From positions 33,493,362 through 33,557,361 of the forward strand of contig OY743170.1 in assembly GCA_963555705.1 (NCBI GenBank): a stretch of DNA of 64,000 nt, given 5' to 3'. Numbering within the stretch: the first letter of the stretch is position 1; each line of letters begins with the position of its first letter. The translations under genes were made by a program, and so were the position numbers. The stretch is from Ligustrum vulgare (taxonomy: Eukaryota > Streptophyta > Magnoliopsida > Lamiales > Oleaceae). This document shows, in pieces, positions 23,001-35,991 of this stretch. The notes beneath the pieces are model-generated. The model made no database searches. It was not told the origin of the DNA and was given only the letters and a program-made list of their open reading frames with translations.

Positions 23001-25140
23001 ACAAAATAAATAAATAAGAAGTAAAAGATTAGTGATAACTAAAAATTCTTAAGACATTTTTTCTTTTTCGACATTCAATTTTTTTATGTTTTATTTTTGG
23101 TAGAAAAATCAATTTTTAATAAAAATAATATTTATTGTTATTTTTAATATATTGATAAGTTAATTAATATTTGGAAGTCTTTATTTATTAATAATACTAA
23201 ACATGAAGATATTTTTTGTAAAAATATACTTGAAATATTATATAAATCTATTGATGTGATTCCTTTTAGGAATTGAGACTAAAACGTGGAATAATATATT
23301 AATAACGCAAGAAAGATCTACATTCAGGAAATAAAATAACGAGAATGATGAAAAAAGAAAGATTTAGACGATAGGACTTTGACTCGATCTTGATGCCGCA
23401 AGAACTGACGATGCGAAAGAAAGATCTGAGGTTTACGAATGTCACAAGGGATGTCTAATTCCTTAATGAGTTTTGGGTTGAAAACAAAGATTTCATTAAC
23501 TATTTGATAAGTTCAATGAGTTGTTTTTTAAAAATAAGAAAATGAATCCTCTTTTTTCTTAGAGAGTAAAAACACTCAAAAAATTATCAATTCATTCCAA
23601 AATTGTGTTACGATGCATAAAAAAATGTTTAAGAAAAGGAAAACGCCATTACCCTAGTCGGAATAGGCTCTTAATTACGAATTAAATAAATAAAACAAAA
23701 TTAAGTAAAAATCACTCGAATTCTGGTCCAGAAGAACAGTGCGATCACGTGGTTATATCTCGTGCGATAGCGTGGAAGGCCGGTTTAGTCTCGGGTTCCT
23801 TTTTTATGGTACCGCGCGACCTCCTCTCCTTGCATTGCGCTCGTGACTTCTCGTTTGGCTCCCTCTTCTACTCCTTGAAGTGATTTGATCTAATTTGATT
23901 CTTGATTCGAGCCCAACATGAAACTTGCTCATTTTTTCATGTAGATTGTTGTTGTATTGCATTTACATATATATATATATATATGTTGAATCATTTTTTT
24001 TATTCTTTTTAAAATATTTTCAATATGTTGAACGGCAATGAAGATGTGAGAATTCTATTTGAATGAATGTCTTCAAAAGTCTTATGAATTCTACAAAAGT
24101 GTATAAAAGTTTTAAATGTAAGTTCATAAAGTCTACCAAAGACTTTCACCAATTTCATACAATTTTATGAAAGTCCACGAAATTCACAAAAACCCTCACT
24201 TATTTATTTATTTTTTTTTTTAAAAAAAATGTCTATAAAAATCTTAATTGAATACACGCTCTTAAAAAGTTGAATTAAGCTAGAGGAACCAAAAAAGTGG
24301 ACCGAAAAGTGCACCGAATTGATGTAGGCCGTAGATTCTGAGGTGGATGTAATAGGCGAGTATTTAGATCGGGGCCAAGCTTGGAGGTGTGTAACTTTCG
24401 GTACACTGTTCATTTCCTATAGCACGATTGATAAAAGTTTTACATACTGGTAAATTTGTATAAATTATAATAAGGAAAAAAAAAAGTACTAGATTAATTT
24501 TGATGTAACATTATTATTTTAAAGAGTAAATAGAAATATTATATTATACAAGCATGTCAATATATAACCCTCTAGACAATGAGAGCAACATTTTTGCATA
24601 GTGTAGACGTTAACAATATGTACATTATATTATGAATCATACTATTTGAACACACAAGATGTCACCCTGTGTGCCACTCTCCTCATATGAGGCATGAGAT
24701 CGCTAATTAATACGTGAGGTCCCACACATCCCATGTGAAGGAGGTGACACATAGGGTAGTAAACTTGGGTGTTAAAATAACATTATTCTATATTATATAA
24801 CACTACTAGATGGTAGGTATGAAATTTCTTTTTTAAATATTATTCATTCATTAGCGTTTAATTCAGAATTGCAACGTTTATAAATAGGTTGAAAAGGAAG
24901 GTAAGGCAAGTAAAGGTGCTTGAGTTTGCCTTTCCTTTGCTTTCCAAAGTAAAGTTTAAAAAGTACTTTAGGTGCACAGCCAAGTAACAGCAAGATGGAC
25001 CCACATATGCATGCTATTATTATTGTTAATTAATATTATTCCCTGATTGATAGTCATTATTTAGCAAAAAACAATGTTTTATATATATATATATATACAG
25101 ACACATATATATCTAAATCTAAACTAAATAAAAAGAGTAG
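20027..25140. other. AT-rich intergenic DNA, no gene seen
   Basis: Short ORFs only, none with a recognisable domain. Contents: a Stowaway-like end ACGGAGGGAGTA at 20384-20395; a foldback with GTGGTAATTTTATAGTGGTA near 21090 and its inverted partner near 21235-21260; homopolymer runs at 20920-20962 and 22180-22200. A possible LTR-retroelement fragment with GC-rich motifs (GTGCGATCACG) covers about 23250-23950, a (TA)n run lies at 23969-23984, and a candidate MITE with matching GTCACC/GGTGACA ends lies at 24630-24790. Confidence 0.6.
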
Positions 25141-25146
25141 AAGTCT

Positions 25147-25381
25147 TTGAACGGTGCAAAATTTCGACCAAAACGACGTAGTATTGGCCAACTAGAAACG
25201 ACGTCGTTTTCTACGGATTGTGGGTCTTCATTTCTTCTTCTCTCATTTCTCCTCACACAAAACCTAGCAGTCGACTCCCCTTCTGCCTCTTTTCCTTTCC
25301 CGCTGCATCCGCTTCATCCTCCGCTGTCGCCCGTGCTTCAATGGTTCTCCGATTCGTGCTCCTACCCTCTTCCCCATGGTG
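25147..25381 (+). other. Possible first exon of a spliced transcript (function unknown)
   Basis: Less AT-rich than its surroundings. It begins near AAACGACGTCGTTTT, a motif often seen upstream of plant genes, and is rich in CT tracts like a 5' leader. A good donor (CATG|GTGAGTTTT) is at 25377-25382 and an acceptor (TTTTGCAG|TTGAATTTGG) at about 25637. The 88-residue ORF through it resembles no family. Exon-like, less AT-rich pieces recur at 34940-35300, beyond element A2. A lncRNA or relic 5' end is most likely. Confidence 0.3.
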
Positions 25382-28300
25382 AGTTTTATATACTGTTAAC
25401 ACTCAGATTTTAGGATTTTCTTTTGATTTTCCAAAAATGATTCCCTTTGACTATATTTCTCTGCCGTGCACCGGTCCCTCAGCCGAAGAAATCATCAAGA
25501 AAAGTAAAGCTTTTTCTTAGCCCCTCAATCTTCCATTTTACGATAACTCAGTAAGTTATCTATTTTTATTTTGGGTTTGAGTAGTTTATTGTTTTTGAAG
25601 AGTGTTGTGACCAAGAATCTATTTTTGTGTTTTGCAGTTGAATTTGGTTGATGGGAAGATGGAGTCTTTGTTTATAAAAGGGTAGGAGATATCTGTTTAC
25701 TGGGATATGAGGGAAGTTTATTTTTTCTAGCTTCAAGGAGGTATGTTGTTATCGTATTTCAATCTTATTATGACAAGTTGAAGAAATTCATCAATTACAG
25801 ATTTGTTAATGGAAAAGAATATAATCGTTTTGTTTGTATTAATTTAATTTACAAACTACGAATTAGTTGCCCCTAATTAGATTTGAAATGTTATTAATTT
25901 GTTTTAATTTCTAATCATGGTAATACTGTTTGGTTTATAAACTGATTTATTTATTATTTTGAGATAAAAAGTAGTAGTTGAAAATTGAAGAGAGAAAATG
26001 TGTATGGTTAAAAGTGGTTTGAAAAAATTGTTTTGTTTATAAACCTATTTATAAACTAGTTTATTTTGTTTACCAAATAATAACTAATTCTTGATTAATC
26101 GATCTATGAATTTGTTGGTTTAGTTAAAATTTGAATGAGCGTTTCTATTTCTTGATCCACTTGTGGACTTCCATTTGTTGTTTGTACATATAGGGCCTCA
26201 ATAGATATTCAAATTTGATGTTTATCAGAATTTTTCACGTGCATTTGATTTTTGTGTGATCATTTGTGTAAGCACCTTTATGTGATTATGCAAGCTTTTT
26301 CATATTTTTTTCTTTTGGAAAAAGTCACTAACTTAGATGGAAAATATTGTATTATATTTCGGGAATTTAGTTTAGAAATTTTATGTTGCCAAGTTTTTCT
26401 ATATTGGGACTGGATTTCCTGTGGGTTTAATTTAATTCTGATTAGCATTATTTTGCATATGTTGTTCTACATTAGATCAAATGAAAAGAATGCATGTACA
26501 TCCTTTCATAAAGTCTATGACCTTACTCCTAAATTATTACACTATAAAGTGAAAAAAAAAGGCTTTTGTTAATCACACCCTGCATCTGCTATTAGGTTTC
26601 CAGTCTTTCCTATATTTTATTTTTCTCATCTTTTACATGCAAAGCTTCTAAATGCATTACCTGAAAAGTGATGCCCTAGAGGATGGTGGTTATTCATCTG
26701 ACCATGGAGAAAAGGTAATCATTAGGAAGGAAACAACATAGGTAATGCAAAATGCAGCTTTAAACACCTACCATGTTTATTTCACTGTTAACTTTGGTTA
26801 TTCCCCTTGCATTATTTTAAGACTGGTTTCGGATTAATTCCCTATAAAGTTAGCCATGGTTTATTTACACTAGATGCTCAATCTAACATATGTCTGAATG
26901 TGAGTAAGATGTGGTTCTTAAAAGTTGAAAATCCATTTTACAAATGAAATTTTCAGATACAAACTTCTACTTCCAATGGATACCTTACAGGTGGTGGATT
27001 TTAGTTTAGTATTTCTAGCAACACGATCTTTTCCAAATTTCTTGAAAGATTACACACATTATTGAGTTTCTCCTCCTAAATCAAGAAGCTATTTCATAAA
27101 TCCTGAGCCTATCCAAATGGTTTCTTTGTTGATTAGTTGCATGACAAATTCATGTTAAACATCCCTCATTTCAAGGAAAAAAAACAGTGTTGAAATCACA
27201 AGGGAGCTGGCTCTCGAAATGTTTTCTGATATTCAATTGAAGGTCAACTACCAAGGTCCCATGAATTTGAACTTGAAGTTAAATGTTCCTTTGAAATGCT
27301 TCTTGATTGTTGTCATTAATCTGTTCATTACTTTGCGTATAGATCTTTGACAATAATATTTACTCTGTTTGTTAAAAGTTATGTTTAAAAACATGTTTCT
27401 TTATATTTTTGAGGTATAATATATTGTTAAAAAGTGGAGAGAAAAGTTTATATGGTTAAAAAGTGGTTTGGAGAATTGTGTTGTTTGACAACCATACTTT
27501 ATAATAAAAAATACTACTTTTTTCTACAGTAATCAATCTCAACCATCCAAAAAAGTCAAGCCACAATTCTTTACTTTTCAACCACTTTTTATCCATACAA
27601 TTTCCCAAAATTACTATTCAAAATTCTTTTTTTCAAAAAGTATGGCAATCAAACAAGGGCTTAATGTGATTAACATGTTGGAGAATTTAAATGATGCCCT
27701 ACTAAAGCCAAAGCCCAAATGGTGTACCATCATATTAGAATGCTGACCTTGAGGTTTGATCTCACAGGAAATTATTCAGTCAACCAAAAAATGGGGTACC
27801 CACAGGCTACAATATGCATGTCTACTAAGTTATGCAAAAACAAACAAATAAAATGGTTACTTTTAAGTGAATCAAAGAAATCTCAATGTATGATATAAGG
27901 GGAGAAATATGCCTTAATCTGGCTAAATATTTAGAGGTTTTCCATGAAAGGAACCTCAAAATTTTAGTATATAGAAGGTTATGTTTTAAAAGATTTTTAT
28001 TGCTCTTTACTTGATTCATCATTTTGTAAATGCAATTTTTCTCACTTAGTTATTGAATTATCTCATCTCTACATTTAAGAATTTGGTGGATGGGATTAAT
28101 GATAACTTGTGCTCGCTAAATGAAAGGTAAGCAGCGAAATTAGGTTAATCATTCCAAAAAGAGTGACGATTTCTTTGATTTTGCAGACTATTGTCCTTAA
28201 TTGATGTTCTAGATGTGTTTTTGGTGAAGATTGTTAACCCTATTCCGTTGGCTATCAACAATGTTTTTTATTGTAGAACATTAATGCATAATGTTAGTGT

Positions 28301-28382
28301 AGGACTTCTATGTTTTTATAGTTATCGGCTATTTTGAGCTTCTTGTAGATGTTCCTCATGGTTTTGAATTTGATATTTGATC
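25382..28382. other. Intergenic or intronic DNA with MITE-like repeats
   Basis: No coding sequence recognised. Two related terminal-inverted repeats are visible: about 25928-26095 (ends GTTTGGTTTATAAACT and AGTTTATTTTGTTTACCAAA) and about 27360-27665. Both share GTATGGTTAAAA(A)GTGGTTTG internally and look like hAT or Mutator MITEs. Confidence 0.45.
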
Positions 28383-28387
28383 CATTG

Positions 28388-29192
28388 TGATGTGATCCAG
28401 ACCACGGATACAAGCTCGCACAAAGATCCGTTGAAGATCCGAGGAGCGCCGATGACTCAATTGCAGACAAAGAGGGCCAAGGAAGCAATGGACAAATTAG
28501 TTCAAGAAACAATGGCCAAAACAATGTCCGTGTCATCGAAAGATGCAAGTTCCATGTTGGGACTGAGCCAAAACGACGAGTGGATCAACCTCATTCAAAC
28601 CGACGAAGAAAATTGCAATTTTTCAAAATTCACGGCCGTAACATATGGGAGCTCACGGCCGTAACATTGCCTCGGATCAAAAACAAGATTTTCAGAAATT
28701 TGGCTTACGGCCGTAAAAATAGTATCACGACCGTAATGTTGGAACAGAAAGGGATTTACGGCCGTAAAGTGAAGGTTCACGACCGTAAATAATTATACGT
28801 GTGAATTTATGAATTTTATTTATTTCCTTATTTTTTGGTATTTGTTTCCTAGTTTAATTAAAACACTTAACCTAGTTTTGACCCTATTTATAGGGATGTA
28901 ATTTTCATTATTCTTAGACAACTTTGATATTAATATTGAGAGGCAAATTGCTTTCACAATCCTTATTCTTCATTGAATAAAATCCGAACTTGCGAGTTTA
29001 ATTCTTGTTTGTTCAAATCTTGGGTGAGATTTATTTTCATTGTGATCAAGAGGTCAACATATCAATTGATTGTGTTGGTTGTTTGGTTCAATTAATTTGA
29101 ATCAATCTCTAAATCGTGATTCTTTGACGTTCTTGGGACGATTCCAATAATTTGTGGGTTGCGTAGCTACAATTATTACGTGGTTTGCATCA
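28388..29192 (+). repeat. 5' LTR of element A2 (805 bp)
   Basis: Contains six TTACGGCCGTAA-type palindromes at 28633-28790, a CCTATTTATAGGG box at 28882-28894 (likely TATA) and the LTR-embedded pol tail (open to 28664). Confidence 0.9.
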
Positions 29193-29194
29193 TC

Positions 29195-29205
29195 TGGTAT
29201 CAGAG
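29195..29205 (+). other. Primer binding site of element A2
   Basis: TGGTATCAGAG two bases after the LTR end; complementary to initiator tRNA-Met. Confidence 0.8.
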
Positions 29206-29763
29206 TTTAGGCTCCAAAAATCAAGGTTATATCTTTTGTTTTCTTGAGTCGTTCTTTAATTTTGTTCTTCGTGTTCTTCCAGTTCTTGAGTCTTTAATCC
29301 AAAAAGTGTCCAAAAAAAATTCAATAGTCGTTATTTCCTTCGTTTGTTACCCAAATTAAATTTCGTTTGTTTCGTCTTTCTCGTAGTTGAATTTTCGAGA
29401 AATCTGAAAAAAAAAATAAAAAATTCCAAGCTCCAGAAAAAAAATAGCTGTTATTTGATTTCAAGAAATATATTCTTGACTCAGTCCTAGTTTCCATAAA
29501 AAGTGTCAAGTTCTATATAGAGTCAAATTCAATTCTCTAAAGGTCTTCTTTGAGTTTTCCAACAATTCATTACTATTCACTCATATTTGATTTGAATCAA
29601 TCGGGTTTAAACTTGCTTGAGTTCAGATTCGTTCCTTAAAGCAATTGGGGTGAAAGCCATTGAGTGGAAAAAGGCAGAGAGGTGAGATCAATAGAGGGTA
29701 AAAGCCAAACTTGAGTGATACACGAGTGAAATACACGTGAGGCATATAATATTTAGTTTTAGG

Positions 29764-32700
29764 ATGTCTGAACAATCTTCTACTACAAAAAACAACGATC
29801 GAGCCAACATGACGGAAGAGATGGTACAACGGGTTGAGCGGTTGTTTGGGGATGTGTTAGGTAGGTTAGAAAGGCTTGAGCAATCTCGAGAAGTGCCTAA
29901 TGCCCGTAGGCAAGGTGGGCAAGGTCGTAGAATAGAGGGGATCGATGAGAATAAGAAGGTAGTGATCTTGACGATAGAGCAATTTTGGATAGAGTGGTTA
30001 GGCATGAGAGAAGGGATAGAGATCTTGGTGGCGATAGAATGGATGGTAGTATGAGCAACATCAAAATGACAATTCCGTCATTCAAGGGAAGGAGTGATCC
30101 GGAAGCATACCTAGAATGGAAAAAGAAGATGGAATTAATTTTCAATTGCTACACTTATTCGGAAGAGAAAAAGGTTAAGGTAGCTGTACTCGAATTCTCC
30201 GATTACGCTATTACTTGGTGGGATCAATTGGTGACTTCTAGGAGGAAGAATCGCGAGAGACTCGTTAGTACTTGGGATGAATTAAAAGCTATCATGAGAA
30301 AGATGTTCGTTCCTAGTCATTACCATCGGGAGCTTCATCAAAAGTTACAAAGTCTGTACCAAGGATCAAAGAGTGTGGAGGATTATCATAAGGAGATGGA
30401 GATGTTGATGATTAGAGCTAATGTAGACGAGGATAGGGAGGCTACGATGACTCGATTTTTGAATGGGTTGAATAGGGATATAGCTAATATGGTTGAACTG
30501 CAACATTATTTGGAGATGGAGGATATGTTGCATATGGCTATAAAGGTGGAGAAACAAATAAAGAAAAAGGGAACAGCAAGGTATCAATCTGGTTCTAATT
30601 CTTCTTGGAAGCCGAAGTGGGATAGTAAAGGAGATGAGACTGTTTCTAAAGGAAAGTTTGAAGCACCAAAAGGGAAGTTTGAGGCACCAAAAGGGAAGGA
30701 GGAACAAGCTAGTAAATTCGTACCTAAAGGGGAACCTCAACCATCTAGGAGTAGAGACATTCAATGCTTCAAATGTTTAGGGAGAGGACATGTGGCATCT
30801 CAATGTCCTAATAGGCGAGTGATACTTGTGAGGAAGGATAGAGCCATGGAGAGTGATAGTGAGGAAGAGGATTATAGAGATATGCCGGCGTTGGAGGAAG
30901 TATGCGATGATGAGGATGTGTTATCCGGGGAGCATGGCGAATTATTAGTGGCAAGGCGAGCTCTTAGTGCCCAAATCAACACGGATGATTTGGAACAACA
31001 ACGGGAGAACATATTCCATACACGATGTCGTATTAATAACAAGGTATGTAGTATGATTATTGATGGTGGTAGGTGCACTAACGTCGCTAGTACTATACTT
31101 GTTGAAAAATTAGGATTACCTTTGTTAAAACATCCTAAACCTTATAGGCTTCAATGGTTAAATGATAGTGGAGAAATTAAGGTGAATAGGAGGGTGTTGG
31201 TGAATTTTTCTATTGGTAGCTATGTGGATGAAGTTATGTGCGATGTGGTACCTATGCATGCCGGGCACATTTTGTTGGGTAGGCCTTGGCAATATGATAG
31301 GAAGGTCACGCATGATGGGTATAAAAATAGGTATAGCTTTACCAAAGGGGGGAAAAACCATTACACTTGCACCATTGACGCCGTCACAAGTGTATGAAGA
31401 TCAAATAAAACTGAAAAATGATGAAGAAAAAAGAGTAAGGGAAAATGATAGAAAGAGAGTTGAGGCCACGACCTCAGAAAAAGGAGAGGAAAAGAGAGTT
31501 GGAGCCACGACTCCAGAAAAAGGAGAGGCGAGAGAAAAAATGAGTGTTGGGGTACATACCTCAGAAAAAAGAGAGGGAGCGAAGAGTGCCAGAAAAGAAA
31601 GAAAAATGAGTTTCTACGCAAAAAGGAGTGAAGTCAATAAAGCATTTATGGAAAAACGACCAATGGTCCTTTTTTTGTACAAGAAATCATTCCTTGCATT
31701 TGATGAAACTAACAAATCCCTCCCTAGTTTGGCTATTTCTTTATTGCGGGAATTTGACGATATATTTCCCGATGACATACCTAGTGGGTTACCACCCATT
31801 CGAGGTATTGAACATCAAATTGATTTTGTACCTGGAGCAGTCATTCCGAACCGCCCCGCTTATCGAAGTAACCCCGAGGAGACGAAGGAGCTCCAAGGGC
31901 AAGTGGAGGACTTGATGAGCAAAGGGTATATAAGGGAAAGTATGAGTTCATGTGTCGTCCCCGTGTTACTTGTGCCCAAAAAGGACTGGACTTGGAGAAT
32001 GTGTGTCGATTGTAGGGCCATCAACAACATAACGGTAAAGTATCGTCATCCTATTCCTAGGTTAGATGATATGTTGGATGAATTGCATGGCTCTAGCATA
32101 TTTAGTAAAATTGACCTTAAGAGTGGTTATCATCAAATTCGAATGAAAGAAGGAGATGAGTGGAAAACTGCTTTTAAAACTAAGTATGGTCTGTATGAAT
32201 GGTTAGTAATGCCTTTTGGACTTACTAATGCACCTAGCACATTTATGCGTTTAATGAATCATGTTTTACGTGCCTTTATCGATAAATTCGTTGTAGTTTA
32301 CTTCGATGATATCTTGATATATAGTAAAACTTTGAATGAGCATGTGGAGCATGTTAGGTGTGTGCTTGTGGTTTTAAGACAAGAGCAACTTTTTGCTAAT
32401 TTTAAAAAGTGTGATTTTTGCATGGAAAAGGTTGTGTTTCTTGGCTATGTGGTTAGTGCTAAAGGAATAGAAGTAGATGAAGAAAAAATCAAAGCTATCA
32501 AACAATGTCCAACACCTAAAAGTATAACTGAGATTAGGAGTTTTCATGGCTTGGCTAGTTTTTATAGGTGCTTTGTTAAAAATTTTAGCATGATTGCCGC
32601 ACCACTCACAAAAATTGTCAAAAAAAGTGTAGGTTTTAAAGGGGGTAGAACAGGAGCATGCATTTGAGACTATTAAAAATATGTTGTGTGAAGCACCGGT

Positions 32701-34642
32701 TTTATCACTTCCTAACTCTGACAAGGCTTTTGAGATTGAATGTGATGCCTCAGGGCTAGGCATTGGAGCTGTTTTAATGCAGGATCAAAGGCCAATCGCC
32801 TATTTTAGTGAAAAACTAAAAGGGGCTGCACTTAATTACCCCACATATGATAAGGAGTTATACTCACTTGTGCGCGCTTTGGAGACATGGCAACATTACT
32901 TGTGGCCACGGGAGTTCCTGATACACACTGATCATGAATCCTTGAAGCATTTGAGGGGTCAAGCTAAGCTGAGTAAGAGACATGCAAGGTGGGTAGAATT
33001 CATCGAAATATTTTCCTATGTCATCCGATACAAATAAGGTAAGGAAAATGTGGTGGCAGATGCATTGTCTCGAAGGTATGTTCTTTTAAATTCTTTAAAT
33101 TCTAAATTACTTGGATTTGAATACATTAAGGACATGTATGTTAGTGATCCGGACTTTTCTAGTATTTATGATTCATGTGGTAAAGGGGCTGTGGATAAAT
33201 TCTTTAAACATGATGATTATTTATTCCGAGAAAATAAATTGTGTGTCCCTAGGTGTTCAATGAGGGAGTTACTTGTGAGAGAGGCCCATAGTGGAGGTCT
33301 AATGGGTCATTTTGGAATTAAAAAGACCATCGAAATCCTAAGTGAACATTTCTATTGGCCTAAGATGAAAATTGATGTGGTTCGGGTTTGTAGTAGATGC
33401 ATTACTTGCAAGAAGGAAAAATCTAGGATTAAACCTCATGGATTATATATGCCTTTACCCGTACCTAGTGAACCTTGGGTCGATATCTCTATAGATTTTG
33501 TTTTGGGATTACCTAGGACTAAGAAGGAAAGAGATTCAATTTTTGTGGTAGTAGATCGCTTTAGTAAAATGGCACATTTCATACCATGCCACAAAACTGA
33601 TGATGCTACTAACATAGCTGAAATTTTCTTTCGGGAAGTCGTACGCTTACATGGGGTTCCTAAAAGTATTGTCTCGGATAGGGATGTTAAGTTCCTTAGT
33701 CATTTTTGGAGGGTCTTGTGGAACAAATTAGGTACAAAACTACTTTTCTCTACAACTTGTCACCCACAGACCGATGGACAAACCGAGGTAGTAAATAGGA
33801 CAATGATTCAATTGTTGCGCACGATAATCAATAAAAATCTGAAAAATTGGGAAGAGTGTTTACCATTTATTGAATTTGCATATAATAGGGCTATACATTC
33901 TACTACTTCTTATTCACCATTTGAAATTGTTATGGTTTTAATCCGCTAACACTATTGGATTTAATTCCTTTACCTGTGAATGAACGTAGTAGTTTAGATG
34001 GAAAGAAAAAGGCTGAGATGGTTAAAGCACTCCACGACAAGGTGAGGTTGGCGATTGAAAAGAAAAATGAACATTATGCTTCGCAGGCTAACAAAGGAAG
34101 AAAAGGCGTCATATTTGAACCCGGTGATTGGGTTTGGGTACATTTGAGAAAGGAGCGGTTTCCATAACAACGCAAGTCAAAGTTACAACCGCGAGGAGAT
34201 GGTCCATTCCAAGTGATTGAAAGGATCAACAACAATGCCTATAAATAAGATCTTCCTGGTGAGTATAATGTTTCGGCTTCATTTAATGTTTCTGATCTAT
34301 CTCTGTTTGATGCAGGTATAGATTCGAGGTCGAATCCTTTCGAAGAGGGAGGGGATGATGTGATCCAGACCACGGATACAAGCCCGCACAAAGATCCGTT
34401 GAAGATCCGAGGAGGGCCGATGACTCGATTGCAAAAAAAGAGGGCCAAGGAAGCAATGGACAAATTAGTTCAAGAAACAATGGCCAAAACAATGTTCGTG
34501 TCATCGAAAGATGCAAGTTTCACGGCCGTAAATAATTATACGCGTGAATTTATGAATTTTATTTATTTCCTTATTTTTTGGTATTTGTTTCCTAGTTTAA
34601 TTAAAACACTTAACCTAGTTTTGACCCTATTTATAGGGATGT
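29764..34642 (+). pseudogene. gag-pol polyprotein of element A2 (pseudogene)
   Basis: Domains in order: Gag core about 30090-30560; zinc knuckle CFKCLGRGHVASQC 30768-30809; protease IIDGGRCTN near 31056, ending ILLGRPW 31268; RT about 31890-32460 with YFDDILIYS at 32300-32326; RNase H 32735-33030 ([13 protein letters not shown]); integrase zinc finger and core 33280-33930 with conserved DFV...D...E residues; then a C-terminal tail GPMTRLQKKRAKEA inside the LTR (about 34418-34460). Defects: frameshifts near 29955, 31350 (G/A run), 32640 and 33928, TAA at 33035-33037, 34165-34167 and 34246-34248. The Ser of the usual protease GGSCTN is Arg here. No complete protein can be made. Confidence 0.93.
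34341..34355 (+). other. Polypurine tract of element A2
   Basis: CGAAGAGGGAGGGGA immediately before the 3' LTR; it is also translated as part of the pol tail. Confidence 0.8.
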
Positions 34643-34935
34643 AATTTTCATTATTCTTAGACAACTTTGATATTAATATTGAGAGGCAAATTGCTTTCAC
34701 AATCTTTATTCTTCATTGAATAAAATCCGAACTTGCGAGTTTAATTCTTGTTTGTTCAAATCTTGGGTGAGATTTATTTTCATTGTGATCAAGAGGTCAA
34801 CATATCAATTGATTGTGTTGGTTGTTTGGTTCAATTAATTTGAATCAATCTCTAAATCGTGATTCTTTGGCGTTCTTGGGACGATTCCAATAATTTGTGG
34901 GTTGTGTAGCTACAATTGCTACCTGGTTTGCATCA
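34356..34935 (+). repeat. 3' LTR of element A2 with 225-bp internal deletion
   Basis: Aligned to the 5' LTR it jumps from AGATGCAAGTT directly to CACGGCCGTAAATAATTA, removing five of the six palindromes. Breakpoints lie in short similar sequence (TTcCA/TTCA), consistent with slippage or recombination between palindromes. Confidence 0.88.
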
Positions 34936-34940
34936 CATTG

Positions 34941-35746
34941 TTACATATATTGTTCCATTTTTCCCTTTTCAATATGTAGAGGTACTTACAATTTATTCAT
35001 ACGACGAGTGTTTGTGCAATCGTATAAAAGCTTAACAGAGTGTAATTGATCGATTTTGTGGTGTTTTTACTGGTTGTAGTTGGAATAGAATGGCAAAGGA
35101 AATGGAAGGAAGGAGCATGGGTTAAGCTTTCAGATATTATTTGGTTTCAACTCCTCAGATTACATGCAGTGTTGCTTGGTTGAATGATTCGGCATTAATA
35201 TTACATTACACTTTGGTGTGGTATTATGCTATGGACTCTAACACTCGCATCTCGTTTGCATTTTCAAGCCACGGAATGAAGTAGGTAACTTGAGTAGATG
35301 TCCAATTAGCCCTTGCTGATGACAAAATATTTGACTCTTTTAAAACACACGTGCATTCCAATGTCAAGCTGGATGAAAAATGGATGCTTCAACCGCTATT
35401 AAATACATTATTATATATAATTCACGTGCAACGCACATCCATAGACTAATATGGTTAAAATGTAGGAAAGATTTTCAGTTCACGTACAAAATATTTTATT
35501 GTGTAAATGTGATTAAAAATGAGTACGTAAAAAAAGGTTTTCAAATAATGGCTTCCAAATATGGGTGTATTATTATTATTATCGTACTTGGTTCCTTATA
35601 GAATCAAGTGATGAGATTGCTGCCAGTTAGCTACCAATTAGACATAATTTGTGAAATCCAATTTTGATTTTAAAAATTCTAATTAGGCTGATTAGATAGT
35701 CATCTCATCATTTGGTTCCATACCCGATTCCATGAAATTTTCGTTG

Positions 35747-35790
<44 letters not shown>

Positions 35791-35991
35791 AGAAGTTGAT
35801 TTTACAAAGATGCCACTCCAATAGAAAATGTGCACAAAAGTTGTCCAAAAATGTCTTATTTTAGGGTTAAAATGTTTACTTTATCCTCCAATTCACGTAT
35901 TTAAAGTGCAATGATGAAGTAATTAATGCTTCATATGATGTATATCTTATCCTAGAAAAAAACATCTATACATATATCATCATCATCATCA
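34941..35991. other. Intergenic or transcript-relic DNA
   Basis: The first 350 bp are less AT-rich than the rest but encode nothing recognised. A Helitron-like hairpin (GTGCGTTGCAC on the minus strand) is at about 35414-35424. A (TTA)n microsatellite spans about 35750-35789 and a (CAT)n run about 35977-35992. Confidence 0.5.

Larger units (their letters stand above)
28388..34935 (+). mobile_element. Ty3/gypsy retrotransposon A2, complete but inactive
   Basis: TGATGTGATCC to TTTGCATCA, flanked by the target duplication CATTG (28383-28387 and 34936-34940). It has a 5' LTR of 805 bp, tRNA-Met primer site, gag, protease, RT, RNase H, integrase, purine tract and a 3' LTR of 580 bp. The 3' LTR lost 225 bp relative to the 5' LTR. 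About 13 substitutions by eye separate the shared parts. The pol frame carries on through the purine tract into the 3' LTR, an arrangement known from the CRM clade of chromoviruses. Several frameshifts and stops inactivate it. Confidence 0.93.
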
